Under the pieces are notes generated by a model, which saw only the letters and a program-made list of their open reading frames with translations, did no database searches and had not been told where the DNA came from. From NCBI RefSeq assembly GCF_036503815.1, contig NZ_AP027764.1, positions 3,534,001 through 3,598,000 of the forward strand: DNA of 64,000 nucleotides, read 5' to 3'. The DNA comes from Escherichia coli. GTDB taxonomy: Bacteria > Pseudomonadota > Gammaproteobacteria > Enterobacterales > Enterobacteriaceae. Below are positions 47,084-57,264 of this stretch, one piece after another (the stretch's first letter is position 1; each line of letters opens with the position of its first letter). The position numbers were made by a program, and so were the translations under genes.

Positions 47084-49498
47084 TCACCCCGCAAACTGCC
47101 TGAACAGCGCCTTACCCTTAACCAGTCGCGCACCCAACCAGCCGCCGAAAAGCGACAGCAGCAGTGCACCGCTACAAGGCAGCACAATCCACAATCGCCA
47201 GTCTGGCTCCCACGGGAAATCAAACACTTTCGATTGCAGTACCGCCAGTGCCGTTTCCGCACCGATTGCGGCCACCAGGCCGGAGACAAACCCGAGCATG
47301 GCGAACTCACACCACAATGTCGTGCGCAGCAGTTTTTTGCCCGCACCGAGTGTGCGCCACACCACCAGCTCCTGATGACGCTGACGCATTCCCACCTGCA
47401 CCTGTGCCAGCAACAGCAACATACCGCAGGCGGTGACCAGCACCACCATCACTTCCAGCGCCCGACTTACCTGCTCCAGCACCTGACCGACCTGTTTTAA
47501 AATCGCACCAATATCTAACAGGCTAATGGTCGGGAACTGGCGGTTGAGCTGCGTCAGCATGCCGTTGCCGTTCTCCCAGCGGAAACTGGTAAGCCAGCTC
47601 TGCGGCTGCCCGTCCAGCGCCCCTTCAGGAAAAATAAAATAGAAATTAGGCCGCAGACTTTCCCAGTCCACTTTGCGCAGGCTGGTCACTTTAGCGCGGA
47701 ACTCCTGGGTATCGCCCATAAAAGTCACGGTATCGCCGAGGGCAACGTTTAAGCGTTTCGCCAGCCCCTCTTCCATCGATACTTCATCGGCTTTTGGCGG
47801 CCAGTTACCGGCGACAATCGGATTATGATCGGGCCGCGTATTTTGCCAGGTGAGATTGAGTTCGCGATTGAGCGCCTCATCTTCATTGCCTTCTGTCGGC
47901 TTATCGTTAATCGCCGTCAACCGCGCCCGCACTACCGGATAAAACGATTCCGGGACTATGTGATGTTCCGCGAGGAACGCTTTTAGCGGAGTAACCTGTT
48001 CTGTGGCGATGTTGATTAAAAAGTAGTTCGGGCTTTCTGGCGGTAGCTGCTGTTGCCAGCGGTCGAGCAGATCGCCACGCAACACCAGCAACAGTGCCAG
48101 CAGCATAAAGGAGAGCGAAAATGCCGAAAGCTGGCTTAACGTTGACCACGGCTGACGTAACAGGCGGCTAACCGCCAGGCGCAGAGGTAGCGATTTCAGC
48201 GTCATGCGGCGAAGTACATTCAGCAGCATCCAGCCCAGGACACCGCACAGCAAAGCCAGTACTACCGCGCCCGCCAGCACCGCCCAGAGCAGCATACTGC
48301 CGCCCATCAGTCCGGCGAGCATTAGCACAACCACCACACTGACAATCGGCAGATAAAACTTCAGCGGCCAGACGTTTGCAACCACATCATTACGTAACAC
48401 GCGTAAAGGCTGCGTTGCCAACAACAGGCGGTATGGTCGCAGCCCCACCAGCAGCGAGATGACGGTCATGGTGCCGAGCGCCCACAGCCACGGCCAGAGG
48501 CTGGCAGACGGTAGTGCGGCGGGCAGAACAGGTTTGAGCAGCACCATCAACACGCTTTCGAACAACAGACCTATAGCCCCGCCGGTAACGGCTGAAAGTA
48601 CCAGCACCATCAACCACTGACCGACAATTAACTTACGCAATTGCGCTCGCCCTGCTCCCAGCGTTTTGAGGATCGCCACCAGATCATAGCGACTGCGACA
48701 GTAATGATTCATCGCCACCGCCACCGCTGCCACTGCCAGCAGCAAGGTCAGAAGCGCCGAAAGCAGCAGGAACTGTTGCGAGCGTTCCATTGAGCGCCCC
48801 AGCGCGCCTTCGTCCTGTTCCAGACCGTACCAGCGTTGTTCGGGTTTAAGCTGGGGTAACAACCATTTCTCATAGCCGTCGAGCTGGTTCTCGCTGCCGC
48901 CGAATTTATAGCGCCAGGTGACCCGACTCCCCGGCTGCACGGCTCCGGTTTTATCAACATCCGCCAGATTCATCATCAGACGCGGAGCCATCTGGAAGGG
49001 GTTAAAACCGGAATCCGGTTCCTGAATCACTTCTCCGGCAATCCGCAAGGTGGTATCGCCCACGTCAATGGTGTCGCCCGTTTTCAGGTTAAGCAATGCC
49101 ATCAGGCGTGGGGCCAGCAATACGCTGCCCGCCTGTGGTTTCAGGCCAGGGGGATTGGTTTGCAGATCGCCATACATCGGGTAGATATCATCCACCGCTT
49201 TGACGTTCGCCAGTTGCGGCGTGTCGCCTGCAAAGGTCATGGTGGCGAAAGTCAGCTGCTTGCCGACTTTCAGGCCGCGCTTTTGCGCTTCCTCCAGCCA
49301 CGCTTGCGGCACTTCGCGCGAACTGCGCAACGCCCGATCGCCCGCCATAAACTCACGGCTTTGCTGGCTTAAGCCCTTCTCCATGCGATCGCTGATATTG
49401 CCCAGCGCCAGCACACAGGCCACCGCCAGGCTAAGCGCCAGCCAGACAATTAATAGCGACGGCGAGCGCCATTCGCGCCAGAACCAACGTGCAATCAT
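47084..49498 (-). CDS. ybbP: YbbP, ABC-type permease of the YbbAP system
   Basis: An 804-residue inner-membrane protein with FtsX-like permease domains. It has a first membrane helix near the N-terminus (LLIVWLALSLAVACVLALGN), a large periplasmic domain (about 40-245), a helix bundle (250-480), a second periplasmic part (480-670) and a last helix bundle. MacB/LolCE-like type VII ABC layout; it would pair with YbbA to move or extract lipophilic compounds rather than import. The substrate is unknown. Overlaps ybbA by 4 bases. Confidence 0.92.
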   Translation of the reverse strand: MIARWFWREWRSPSLLIVWLALSLAVACVLALGNISDRMEKGLSQQSREFMAGDRALRSSREVPQAWLEEAQKRGLKVGKQLTFATMTFAGDTPQLANVKAVDDIYPMYGDLQTNPPGLKPQAGSVLLAPRLMALLNLKTGDTIDVGDTTLRIAGEVIQEPDSGFNPFQMAPRLMMNLADVDKTGAVQPGSRVTWRYKFGGSENQLDGYEKWLLPQLKPEQRWYGLEQDEGALGRSMERSQQFLLLSALLTLLLAVAAVAVAMNHYCRSRYDLVAILKTLGAGRAQLRKLIVGQWLMVLVLSAVTGGAIGLLFESVLMVLLKPVLPAALPSASLWPWLWALGTMTVISLLVGLRPYRLLLATQPLRVLRNDVVANVWPLKFYLPIVSVVVVLMLAGLMGGSMLLWAVLAGAVVLALLCGVLGWMLLNVLRRMTLKSLPLRLAVSRLLRQPWSTLSQLSAFSLSFMLLALLLVLRGDLLDRWQQQLPPESPNYFLINIATEQVTPLKAFLAEHHIVPESFYPVVRARLTAINDKPTEGNEDEALNRELNLTWQNTRPDHNPIVAGNWPPKADEVSMEEGLAKRLNVALGDTVTFMGDTQEFRAKVTSLRKVDWESLRPNFYFIFPEGALDGQPQSWLTSFRWENGNGMLTQLNRQFPTISLLDIGAILKQVGQVLEQVSRALEVMVVLVTACGMLLLLAQVQVGMRQRHQELVVWRTLGAGKKLLRTTLWCEFAMLGFVSGLVAAIGAETALAVLQSKVFDFPWEPDWRLWIVLPCSGALLLSLFGGWLGARLVKGKALFRQFAG

Positions 49499-50181
49499 GC
49501 TTCCTCCTGCAACTGCCCGTTCACCAGCCGTAAGCAGCGGTCACAGCGTGCCGCCAGTTGCAGGTCATGGGTCACCATAATCAACGTGGTGCCATGCTCA
49601 CGGTTGAGGGAAAAAAGCAGATCAGCAATTTTATCGCCCGTCTGGCGGTCAAGGTTGCCGGTGGGTTCGTCGGCAAACAGCACATCAGGTCGACCATTAA
49701 AGGCTCGCGCCAGCGCCACTCGTTGCTGTTCGCCGCCGGAAAGCTGTGCCGGAAGATGATCAAGACGTTTACCCAGCCCTAACTGTTCGAGCAAGGCTTT
49801 CGCCCCGTTACGACTTTCCACGCTACTTTCACCGCGCAGCAGCGCCGGAAGCTCGACGTTTTCCAGCGCGTTAAGGGTAGGAATTAACATAAATGACTGA
49901 AAAACAAAACCTACGTGCTTCGCGCGTAACTTTGCCCGCGCTTCTTCGTCCATATTATGTAGCGGTTGTCCCACAAGACTTACTTCGCCACTGCTGCCGT
50001 CATCCAGCCCGGCGAGGATCGCCAGCAAGGTTGACTTACCCGATCCCGACTCGCCCACCAGCGCGATGGTCTCGCCACGTTTGACAACCAGCTCAACTCC
50101 GGTGAGGATGGAGAGTTCATGCTCCCCCTGACCGACGGACTTCTTAAGATGATGAACTTCAACAATGTTTTCCGCTGGCAT
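49495..50181 (-). CDS. ybbA: YbbA, ATP-binding subunit of YbbAP
   Basis: A 228-residue ABC ATPase of the LolD/MacB type. Walker A GESGSGKST, Q-loop FVFQSFMLIPTLNALEN, signature LSGGEQQRVALARA, Walker B DVLFADEPTGNLD and the H-loop MVTHD are all intact. It couples to YbbP. Its start (50181) lies inside the beginning of tesA on the other strand, so the two divergent genes overlap by 33 bases at their 5' ends. Confidence 0.94.
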   Translation of the reverse strand: MPAENIVEVHHLKKSVGQGEHELSILTGVELVVKRGETIALVGESGSGKSTLLAILAGLDDGSSGEVSLVGQPLHNMDEEARAKLRAKHVGFVFQSFMLIPTLNALENVELPALLRGESSVESRNGAKALLEQLGLGKRLDHLPAQLSGGEQQRVALARAFNGRPDVLFADEPTGNLDRQTGDKIADLLFSLNREHGTTLIMVTHDLQLAARCDRCLRLVNGQLQEEA

Positions 50182-50775
50182 TTGCCCTTCCTGTTCCTGG
50201 TCCTGTTAACCTTCCGTGCCGCCGCAGCGGACACGTTATTGATTCTGGGTGATAGCCTGAGCGCCGGGTATCGAATGTCTGCCAGCGCGGCCTGGCCTGC
50301 CTTGTTGAATGATAAGTGGCAGAGTAAAACGTCGGTAGTCAATGCCAGCATCAGCGGCGACACCTCGCAACAAGGGCTGGCGCGCCTTCCGGCTCTGCTG
50401 AAACAGCATCAGCCGCGCTGGGTGCTGGTAGAACTGGGCGGCAATGATGGTTTGCGTGGTTTTCAGCCACAGCAAACCGAGCAAACGCTGCGCCAGATTT
50501 TGCAGGATGTCAAAGCCGCCAACGCTGAACCATTGTTAATGCAAATACGTCTGCCTGCAAACTATGGTCGCCGTTATAATGAAGCCTTTAGCGCCATTTA
50601 CCCCAAACTCGCCAAAGAGTTTGATGTTCCGCTGCTGCCCTTTTTTATGGAAGAGGTCTACCTCAAGCCACAATGGATGCAGGATGACGGTATTCATCCC
50701 AACCGCGACGCCCAGCCGTTTATTGCCGACTGGATGGCGAAGCAGTTGCAGCCTTTAGTAAATCATGACTCATAA
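50149..50775 (+). CDS. tesA: TesA, periplasmic thioesterase I / protease I / lysophospholipase L1
   Basis: A 208-residue precursor of the multifunctional SGNH esterase. ATG 50149 gives a signal peptide (MMNFNNVFRWHLPFLFLVLL..., cleavage after AAA, mature start ADTLLILG). Catalytic blocks: GDSLSAG (Ser), the glycine of NASISGD, GGNDG (Asn) and DGIHPN (Asp, His). The mature enzyme cleaves acyl-CoA and lysophospholipids in the periplasm. An extended start at 50119 is rejected. ybbO overlaps its end by 11 bases. Confidence 0.96.
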   Translation: MMNFNNVFRWHLPFLFLVLLTFRAAAADTLLILGDSLSAGYRMSASAAWPALLNDKWQSKTSVVNASISGDTSQQGLARLPALLKQHQPRWVLVELGGNDGLRGFQPQQTEQTLRQILQDVKAANAEPLLMQIRLPANYGRRYNEAFSAIYPKLAKEFDVPLLPFFMEEVYLKPQWMQDDGIHPNRDAQPFIADWMAKQLQPLVNHDS

Positions 50776-51574
50776 AGCAACGGAGATCCTGACAGGTAAA
50801 GTTATGCAAAAATCGGTCTTAATTACCGGATGTTCCAGTGGTATTGGCCTGGAAAGCGCGCTCGAATTAAAACGCCAGGGTTTTCATGTGCTGGCAGGTT
50901 GCCGGAAACCGGATGATGTTGAGCGCATGAACAATATGGGATTCACCGGCGTGTTGATCGATCTGGATTCGCCAGAATGTGTTGATCGCGCAGCCGACGA
51001 AGTGATCGCTCTGACCGATAATTGTCTGTATGGGATCTTTAACAATGCCGGATTCGGCATGTATGGCCCCCTTTCCATCATCAGCCGTGCGCAGATGGAA
51101 CAGCAGTTTTCCGCCAACTTTTTCGGCGCACACCAGCTCACCATGCGCCTGTTACCCGCGATGTTGCCGCACGGTGAAGGGCGTATTGTGATGACCTCAT
51201 CGGTGATGGGATTAATCTCCACACCGGGTCGAGGCGCTTACGCGGCCAGTAAATATGCGCTGGAGGCGTGGTCAGACGCACTGCGCATGGAGCTGCGCCA
51301 CAGCGGAATTAAAGTCAGCCTGATCGAACCTGGTCCCATTCGTACTCGCTTCACCGACAACGTCAACCAGACGCAAAGTGATAAACCAGTCGAAAATCCT
51401 GGCATCGCCGCCCGCTTTACGTTGGGACCGGAAGCGGTGGTCGACAAAGTGCGCCATGCTTTTATTAGCGAGAAACCGAAGATGCGCTATCCGGTAACGC
51501 TGGTGACCTGGGCGGTAATGGTGCTCAAGCGCCTGCTGCCGGGGCGCGTGATGGACAAAATATTGCAGGGGTGA
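50765..51574 (+). CDS. ybbO: YbbO, short-chain dehydrogenase/reductase
   Basis: A 269-residue NADP-preferring classical SDR. Cofactor motif TGCSSGIGLESA, NNAG (IFNNAGFGMYGP), catalytic Ser in TSSVMG, YAASK and PGPIRT are all in order. Reported activity is on aldehydes (NADP-dependent aldehyde reduction). ATG 50807 (MQKSVLITG) is an alternative start that would remove 14 residues. It overlaps tesA, so the two are co-expressed. Confidence 0.92.
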   Translation: MTHKATEILTGKVMQKSVLITGCSSGIGLESALELKRQGFHVLAGCRKPDDVERMNNMGFTGVLIDLDSPECVDRAADEVIALTDNCLYGIFNNAGFGMYGPLSIISRAQMEQQFSANFFGAHQLTMRLLPAMLPHGEGRIVMTSSVMGLISTPGRGAYAASKYALEAWSDALRMELRHSGIKVSLIEPGPIRTRFTDNVNQTQSDKPVENPGIAARFTLGPEAVVDKVRHAFISEKPKMRYPVTLVTWAVMVLKRLLPGRVMDKILQG

Positions 51575-51592
51575 GTTGAAGCGCGCGCTTAA

Positions 51593-52489
<897 letters not shown>

Positions 52490-52519
52490 TATTTCGTTGA
52501 ACAGCAGATGAACCACAAC

Positions 52520-52545
52520 GCCGGATGCGAGGCTGCACATCCGGC
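52520..52545. repeat. REP palindrome between cnoX and fetB
   Basis: GCCGGATG and CATCCGGC around a 10-base loop, between two converging genes. Confidence 0.8.
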
Positions 52546-52551
52546 ATCGCA

Positions 52552-53331
52552 TTATTTCTTCGTCAATTGCGTCACCACCAACTGGTGGCGCGAATTATAA
52601 AACTTACGATAGGTTAAATAGCAGGCAATAATGGTCGACAAGCTGGCGGTTGAGAGCAGCATAAAGGTCACCATAATCTGATATTTAATCGCCTTCACCG
52701 GATCAATCCCGGCAAATATCAGCCCGGACATCATTCCCGGTAAACTCACTAAGCCAACCGTTTTTGCTGAATCGACCGTCGGAATTAAAGCCGCGCGAAT
52801 ACTGTCGCGAATCAATATCGCTGAAGCCTGTTTCGGCGTCGCGCCAAGACTCAGTTTCTCCTGAATCTGTTGTTGTTCGCTAATGACCCGTTGCCCTAAA
52901 TTGTTGTAACACAGCCCTACCGCGACCATCGCGTTACCGGCAATCATCCCGGCAATAGGAATCACTTGCATCGGGATAAACTCAATCGACCCTGAGAGTA
53001 TCAGCACCGCCAGGGTAATTCCCGCCCCGACCGTAATAGCAATAAACGATGAAACAAAGGCTTTAGCAATATATTTACTGCGTTTTTGCGCATTCCACGC
53101 TGCATTAAAGCAGATAAATAACACCATCAATAATGTCAGGCTGGCATCATCCACGCTGAAAATATACTTCAGCACATAACCGACAATAATCAGCTGAATT
53201 ATCGCGCGCCCGACACTCCAGAGAATATCTTTCTCCAGCGCCAGTTTTTCTTTATGGCTAATTAAGATTGCTACCACTACCAGCATTAATGCCAGTGCCA
53301 ATGATTCGTTAGTAATATTATGCGAGTTCAT
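52552..53331 (-). CDS. fetB: FetB (YbbM), iron export permease
   Basis: A 259-residue inner-membrane permease (UPF0014 family) with about seven membrane helices. It pairs with FetA; the complex lowers cellular iron and protects against peroxide. Conserved region: GATPKQASAILIRDSIRAAL with PTVDSAKTVGLVSLPGMMSG just after. ATG 53331 (MNSHNITNESLALA) is used, which overlaps the end of fetA by 14 bases. Confidence 0.93.
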   Translation of the reverse strand: MNSHNITNESLALALMLVVVAILISHKEKLALEKDILWSVGRAIIQLIIVGYVLKYIFSVDDASLTLLMVLFICFNAAWNAQKRSKYIAKAFVSSFIAITVGAGITLAVLILSGSIEFIPMQVIPIAGMIAGNAMVAVGLCYNNLGQRVISEQQQIQEKLSLGATPKQASAILIRDSIRAALIPTVDSAKTVGLVSLPGMMSGLIFAGIDPVKAIKYQIMVTFMLLSTASLSTIIACYLTYRKFYNSRHQLVVTQLTKK

Positions 53332-53995
53332 AGCGTGCTTCCTGCATTTCTCCGGCATGCGGTTGCAGTGTAATCACTTTATCCGCATGATTAATTTCGT
53401 CTTTATCGTGTGTCACCCACAGCACGGCAATATTTTGCTCGCGCACATAACGGTGGATCATCTCATTAACGTTATGTTTATTACTTTCATCCAGTGCACT
53501 GGTGATTTCATCCAGCAATAATACCTTTGGCATAAATTGCAGGTTACGAATCAATGAGATGCGTTGTTTTTCACCACCAGATAGCTCGGCGATATTCTTT
53601 GTCAAAATGCTGTCCGGCAAAGCGAAGCGTTCGAGAAAATCGAGAAAAATGGCTGGGTCAGGCTGCTGGTTACGGATCTGCCAGGGAAAGATCAGATTAT
53701 CGTATACCGTATCGCCAAACAGCGTCGGCGTCTGGGCGCAGTAAGATACTTGCTGGCGGTAGATTTCTGGCTTGAGTGTACTGACATCCTCACCTTCAAA
53801 CAGCAACGTTCCGCTGGTTGGGCTGATTAATGAAGCAACAATTTTCAGCAGCGTACTTTTGCCACAACCGGAAGGGCCGGTAATTAACTTAAATTCGCCA
53901 GCACGTAGCGAAAAATTGATGTTATTAAGAATCTTCGTATCACCCGCCAGATATCCTACGTTTTGTAGCTGAAGCAAAGGACTATTTTCCTGCAT
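53318..53995 (-). CDS. fetA: FetA (YbbL), iron export ATPase
   Basis: A 225-residue ABC ATPase: Walker A GPSGCGKST, Q-loop YCAQTPTLFG, signature LSGGEKQRISL, Walker B VLLLDEITSALD and H-loop VTHDKDE. It powers FetB. ATG 53995 (MQENSPLLQLQN) follows a GTG in frame by one codon. Operon order fetA-fetB, divergent from qmcA. Confidence 0.94.
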   Translation of the reverse strand: MQENSPLLQLQNVGYLAGDTKILNNINFSLRAGEFKLITGPSGCGKSTLLKIVASLISPTSGTLLFEGEDVSTLKPEIYRQQVSYCAQTPTLFGDTVYDNLIFPWQIRNQQPDPAIFLDFLERFALPDSILTKNIAELSGGEKQRISLIRNLQFMPKVLLLDEITSALDESNKHNVNEMIHRYVREQNIAVLWVTHDKDEINHADKVITLQPHAGEMQEARYELA

Positions 53996-54140
53996 CACTG
54001 TTCCCTTTTTCTGATTTTTACTAAAAACAGTTTATCCTTCGCAGGAATAAGGGGGAACTCTCTTTCAGTAATCAGGTATAATTTGTTTAATCAAGCAGCA
54101 ATTTTGCTGATTATGGACGGTACAACAGGAGGTTTTTCCG

Positions 54141-55058
54141 ATGCTTATCTTTATCCCTATTCTCATTTTTGTCGCGCTGGTCATTGTCGGCGCGGGCGTC
54201 AAAATCGTGCCGCAGGGCTATCAATGGACGGTAGAACGTTTTGGTCGCTATACCAAAACATTACAGCCGGGGCTCAGTCTGGTGGTGCCGTTTATGGATC
54301 GCATTGGTCGCAAGATCAATATGATGGAGCAAGTGCTCGATATCCCTTCCCAGGAAGTTATCTCGAAAGATAACGCCAACGTTACCATCGACGCCGTGTG
54401 CTTTATTCAGGTGATTGATGCCCCGCGCGCGGCTTATGAAGTCAGCAATCTGGAGCTGGCGATCATCAATCTGACCATGACTAACATCCGTACCGTGTTG
54501 GGTTCAATGGAACTTGACGAAATGCTCTCCCAACGCGATAGCATCAACTCACGTTTGCTACGTATTGTCGATGAGGCCACCAACCCGTGGGGGATTAAAG
54601 TCACCCGTATTGAAATTCGCGACGTGCGCCCACCGGCAGAGCTTATCTCTTCAATGAACGCGCAGATGAAAGCGGAACGTACCAAACGCGCTTACATCCT
54701 TGAAGCGGAAGGGATCCGTCAGGCGGAAATCCTCAAAGCCGAAGGTGAAAAACAGTCGCAAATCCTGAAAGCGGAAGGTGAACGTCAGTCGGCATTCTTA
54801 CAGGCCGAAGCGCGTGAACGTTCTGCCGAAGCGGAAGCCCGCGCCACCAAAATGGTCTCTGAAGCCATCGCCTCCGGTGATATTCAGGCGGTGAACTACT
54901 TCGTAGCGCAGAAATACACCGAAGCGTTACAACAGATCGGTTCGTCCAGTAACAGCAAAGTAGTGATGATGCCATTAGAGGCCAGCAGCCTGATGGGGTC
55001 GATTGCCGGGATTGCTGAACTGGTGAAAGACAGCGCCAACAAGCGGACTCAGCCATGA
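54141..55058 (+). CDS. qmcA: QmcA (YbbK), SPFH/band 7 membrane protein
   Basis: A 305-residue stomatin/prohibitin-like protein anchored by one N-terminal helix (MLIFIPILIFVALVIVGAGV). The band 7 domain (about 20-185) has VPQGYQWTVERFGRYTKTLQ, the EVISKDNANVTIDAVCFIQV strand and VLGSMELDEMLSQRDSIN. A long charged helix follows, rich in the repeats ILKAEGEKQSQ and ILKAEGERQSA. It is a membrane quality-control factor related to HflKC partners of FtsH. The AGGAGG is a strong ribosome site. ybbJ overlaps its stop. Confidence 0.95.
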   Translation: MLIFIPILIFVALVIVGAGVKIVPQGYQWTVERFGRYTKTLQPGLSLVVPFMDRIGRKINMMEQVLDIPSQEVISKDNANVTIDAVCFIQVIDAPRAAYEVSNLELAIINLTMTNIRTVLGSMELDEMLSQRDSINSRLLRIVDEATNPWGIKVTRIEIRDVRPPAELISSMNAQMKAERTKRAYILEAEGIRQAEILKAEGEKQSQILKAEGERQSAFLQAEARERSAEAEARATKMVSEAIASGDIQAVNYFVAQKYTEALQQIGSSSNSKVVMMPLEASSLMGSIAGIAELVKDSANKRTQP

Positions 55059-55513
55059 TGGAGTTAATGGTCGTTCATCCACATATTTTCTGGCTCAGTC
55101 TCGGCGGGTTGTTGCTGGCAGCCGAGATGTTGGGCGGAAATGGTTATCTGTTGTGGAGCGGCGTGGCAGCGGTGATTACCGGCCTGGTGGTCTGGCTGGT
55201 GCCGCTGGGTTGGGAGTGGCAAGGGGTGATGTTTGCCGTCCTGACGCTGCTCGCCGCCTGGCTGTGGTGGAAATGGTTGTCGCGGCGGGTGCGCGAACAA
55301 AAGCACAGCGACAGTCATTTAAACCAGCGCGGGCAGCAGCTTATTGGCCGACGTTTTGTGCTGGAATCTCCGCTGGTCAACGGGCGCGGTCATATGCGCG
55401 TCGGTGACAGTTCATGGCCTGTCAGCGCCAGCGAGGATCTCGGCGCAGGTACGCATGTTGAGGTGATTGCGATAGAAGGGATAACGCTGATTATCCGTGC
55501 GGTCATCGCCTGA
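55055..55513 (+). CDS. ybbJ: YbbJ, NfeD-like membrane partner of QmcA
   Basis: A 152-residue protein with two or three N-terminal membrane helices (about 10-75) and a C-terminal OB-fold domain (about 95-150: GRRFVLESPLVNGRGHMRVG, then THVEVIAIEGITLIIRA). NfeD-type proteins accompany SPFH proteins genetically and physically. Overlaps qmcA by ATGA; a second ATG three bases on could also serve. Confidence 0.92.
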   Translation: MMELMVVHPHIFWLSLGGLLLAAEMLGGNGYLLWSGVAAVITGLVVWLVPLGWEWQGVMFAVLTLLAAWLWWKWLSRRVREQKHSDSHLNQRGQQLIGRRFVLESPLVNGRGHMRVGDSSWPVSASEDLGAGTHVEVIAIEGITLIIRAVIA

Positions 55514-55584
55514 TGCGTCTTATCATACCTGGAAATCTGTACCAAAACCCATGCCGGATAAGGCGCTCGCGCCGCATCCGGCAT
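55510..55584. repeat. BIME after ybbJ
   Basis: A degenerate REP (CGCCTGATGCGTCTTATCAT) followed by a full palindromic REP, ATGCCGGATAAGGCGCTCGC with GCCGCATCCGGCAT at 55551-55584. Confidence 0.82.
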
Positions 55585-55632
55585 GTGGCCCTCGACATGG
55601 GGGTTAATTGAATTTTCGGCTAAGGAGTGGCC

Positions 55633-56856
55633 ATGCTTTTTCCCTTTCGAAAACCTGAAGTACGTCTGCTGAAAAATAACGCTGCGGGCGTCATTTTTTC
55701 GGTGAAGTCAGGTAAAGGATTTCTGCGTCAATGTGTGATTTACGATCCGCACCCTTATGGGCTTATCCGTTCGCTCTGCTGGCAGGATGTCCCGTTAATA
55801 CGTTTCTGGTCCGAGGCTGGCTGCCCCACCTGTGCGGAATTTGTCTACAGCGGTTTTGCGGATGATGAACAGGGAGCCGCCCGGTTTTTGTCTGCTCTCG
55901 AAAACTGGAATCGCCCATGGTCTGGCATGACTGACGCTTTTGCCGCGCTGACACCGCTGTTCTCATGCCTGGCTGATGGCTATTATCTGCTGGAAGATCG
56001 TGAACTTTACCCGACGGATGGCAACGGGCATTTCTTTTGGGCGGCAACGGACCATAGCGCCAGTAATCCGGCAACCGTTGCCGTCTGGGATCCTGAATAT
56101 TGCTATTTCAGTGGCACCGCCCCCTGCTTTCTTCTACCCGGACAGCCGCCATCACATTTTAATCCTGAGCGTGCGACGTTTTATCGCGATAAACCGGACG
56201 CCCGCGCTCTGGCCTGGTATCTCACTGATTCCTATCTCTGCGTTCTGCTCGACGGGCACCATAAGGCCACTGCCGCCGCGCTGGAAGGGCGACCGCTCAA
56301 AACACTGGTACTCAGCACGGCAACCCGTTTTAATGATGAGCAACAAACACTGGTATTTCCGGGCGGAGAATGTCTGCACAAAACAGAGCTACTGTGCCAC
56401 GTTCCCAAACTCACTGAGTGGAAAACATTACCGCCCGGCGCATGGGAGAGTTTCGGCCCTGATAAGCACATCAGCCTATCCGAAACCTGGTCAGAAGAGT
56501 TGCAGAAGAGCGTCAGCCGTTACCCTTCACTGGATCAAGCCTTGCAAATTGTTGAGGCCGGGAATTTGAGCGAAGCTCGTATTAAGCGCATGATCCAACA
56601 AGGTTTGGAGGGGGATGAAAAGGCTGATGTTATTTTGCAGGCACTGTTTTCCACATACTCGCCGCTTTTTGTTGACTTTGCTCGATTCGTTATCAGCCAT
56701 CCGGCATACGCCATTTATCGCCCTCTCACCTTCCGGTTGATGGCGCAAAACCGAACGCCGCAAGCAGATGCCTTTTTTCTGGATTTTGCCATCAACGATG
56801 ACGGCGAACGTCCGGAGTTGACGAAAATAATGGACGACTATTTCCGTATGCCTTAA
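55633..56856 (+). CDS. Uncharacterised 407-residue protein with a ParB/sulfiredoxin-like DGHHK motif
   Basis: No signal peptide or membrane segment. ATG 55633 is chosen because TAAGGAG lies 5 bases before it; the GTG two codons earlier overlaps that site. I do not recognise the family. Notable features: an early cysteine pair (SEAGCPTCAEFVYSG, about residue 65); many aromatic residues in the first 200; and CVLLDGHHKATAAALEG (about 225-240), which resembles the 'DGHHR..A' loop of ParB/Srx-fold proteins that binds nucleotide phosphate. The C-terminal third (SLDQALQIVEAGNLSEARIK onward) is helical. It stands between the ybbJ BIME and the cueR stop codon with no gap to the latter, a place where K-12 has no gene. 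Function unknown; nucleotide or nucleic-acid binding is only a suggestion. Confidence 0.7.
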   Translation: MLFPFRKPEVRLLKNNAAGVIFSVKSGKGFLRQCVIYDPHPYGLIRSLCWQDVPLIRFWSEAGCPTCAEFVYSGFADDEQGAARFLSALENWNRPWSGMTDAFAALTPLFSCLADGYYLLEDRELYPTDGNGHFFWAATDHSASNPATVAVWDPEYCYFSGTAPCFLLPGQPPSHFNPERATFYRDKPDARALAWYLTDSYLCVLLDGHHKATAAALEGRPLKTLVLSTATRFNDEQQTLVFPGGECLHKTELLCHVPKLTEWKTLPPGAWESFGPDKHISLSETWSEELQKSVSRYPSLDQALQIVEAGNLSEARIKRMIQQGLEGDEKADVILQALFSTYSPLFVDFARFVISHPAYAIYRPLTFRLMAQNRTPQADAFFLDFAINDDGERPELTKIMDDYFRMP

Positions 56857-57264
56857 TTACCCCGCCCGATGATGACAGCAGCCGGAGAGATTTTCGATAA
56901 TCGGGCAGTCGGCGCTGTCATCGCCAGGGCAGGCATTCGCCAGCGCCAGTAGCTGGTCGCGCATGGATTGCAGCTCCTCAATGTGTCGTTCGATCTCCGC
57001 CACTTTCTCCAGGGTGCGCCGTTTTACATCGGCGCTGTGACGCTGCGGGTCGTTAAACAGATTCACCAGTTCGCCGCTCTCTTCCAGGTTAAAGCCCACC
57101 TGGCGCGCCTGGCGCAGTAAGGTCAGTTCGTTGAGATGCTGCTGCGTGTAGGTTCGATAACCATTTTCGCTGCGCATCGGCGGCGTCACCAGCCCCTTCT
57201 CTTCATAAAAGCGAATGGCTTTGCTGGTCAGGCCGGTAATTTTTGCTACATCGCTAATGTTCAT
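56857..57264 (-). CDS. cueR: CueR, copper-responsive MerR-family regulator
   Basis: A 135-residue MerR-type activator of copA and cueO, sensitive to Cu(I), Ag(I) and Au(I). DNA-binding part: [20 protein letters not shown] and [10 protein letters not shown] long dimer helix follows, then the metal loop [11 protein letters not shown], whose two cysteines (C112, C120) bind one Cu(I) linearly, and a CCHH tail (SGCCHHRAG). Its ATG overlaps the TGA of the type I secretion adaptor gene (ATGA), unlike K-12, where ybaT precedes it. Its stop meets that of the 407-residue gene, convergent with no spacer. Confidence 0.96.
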
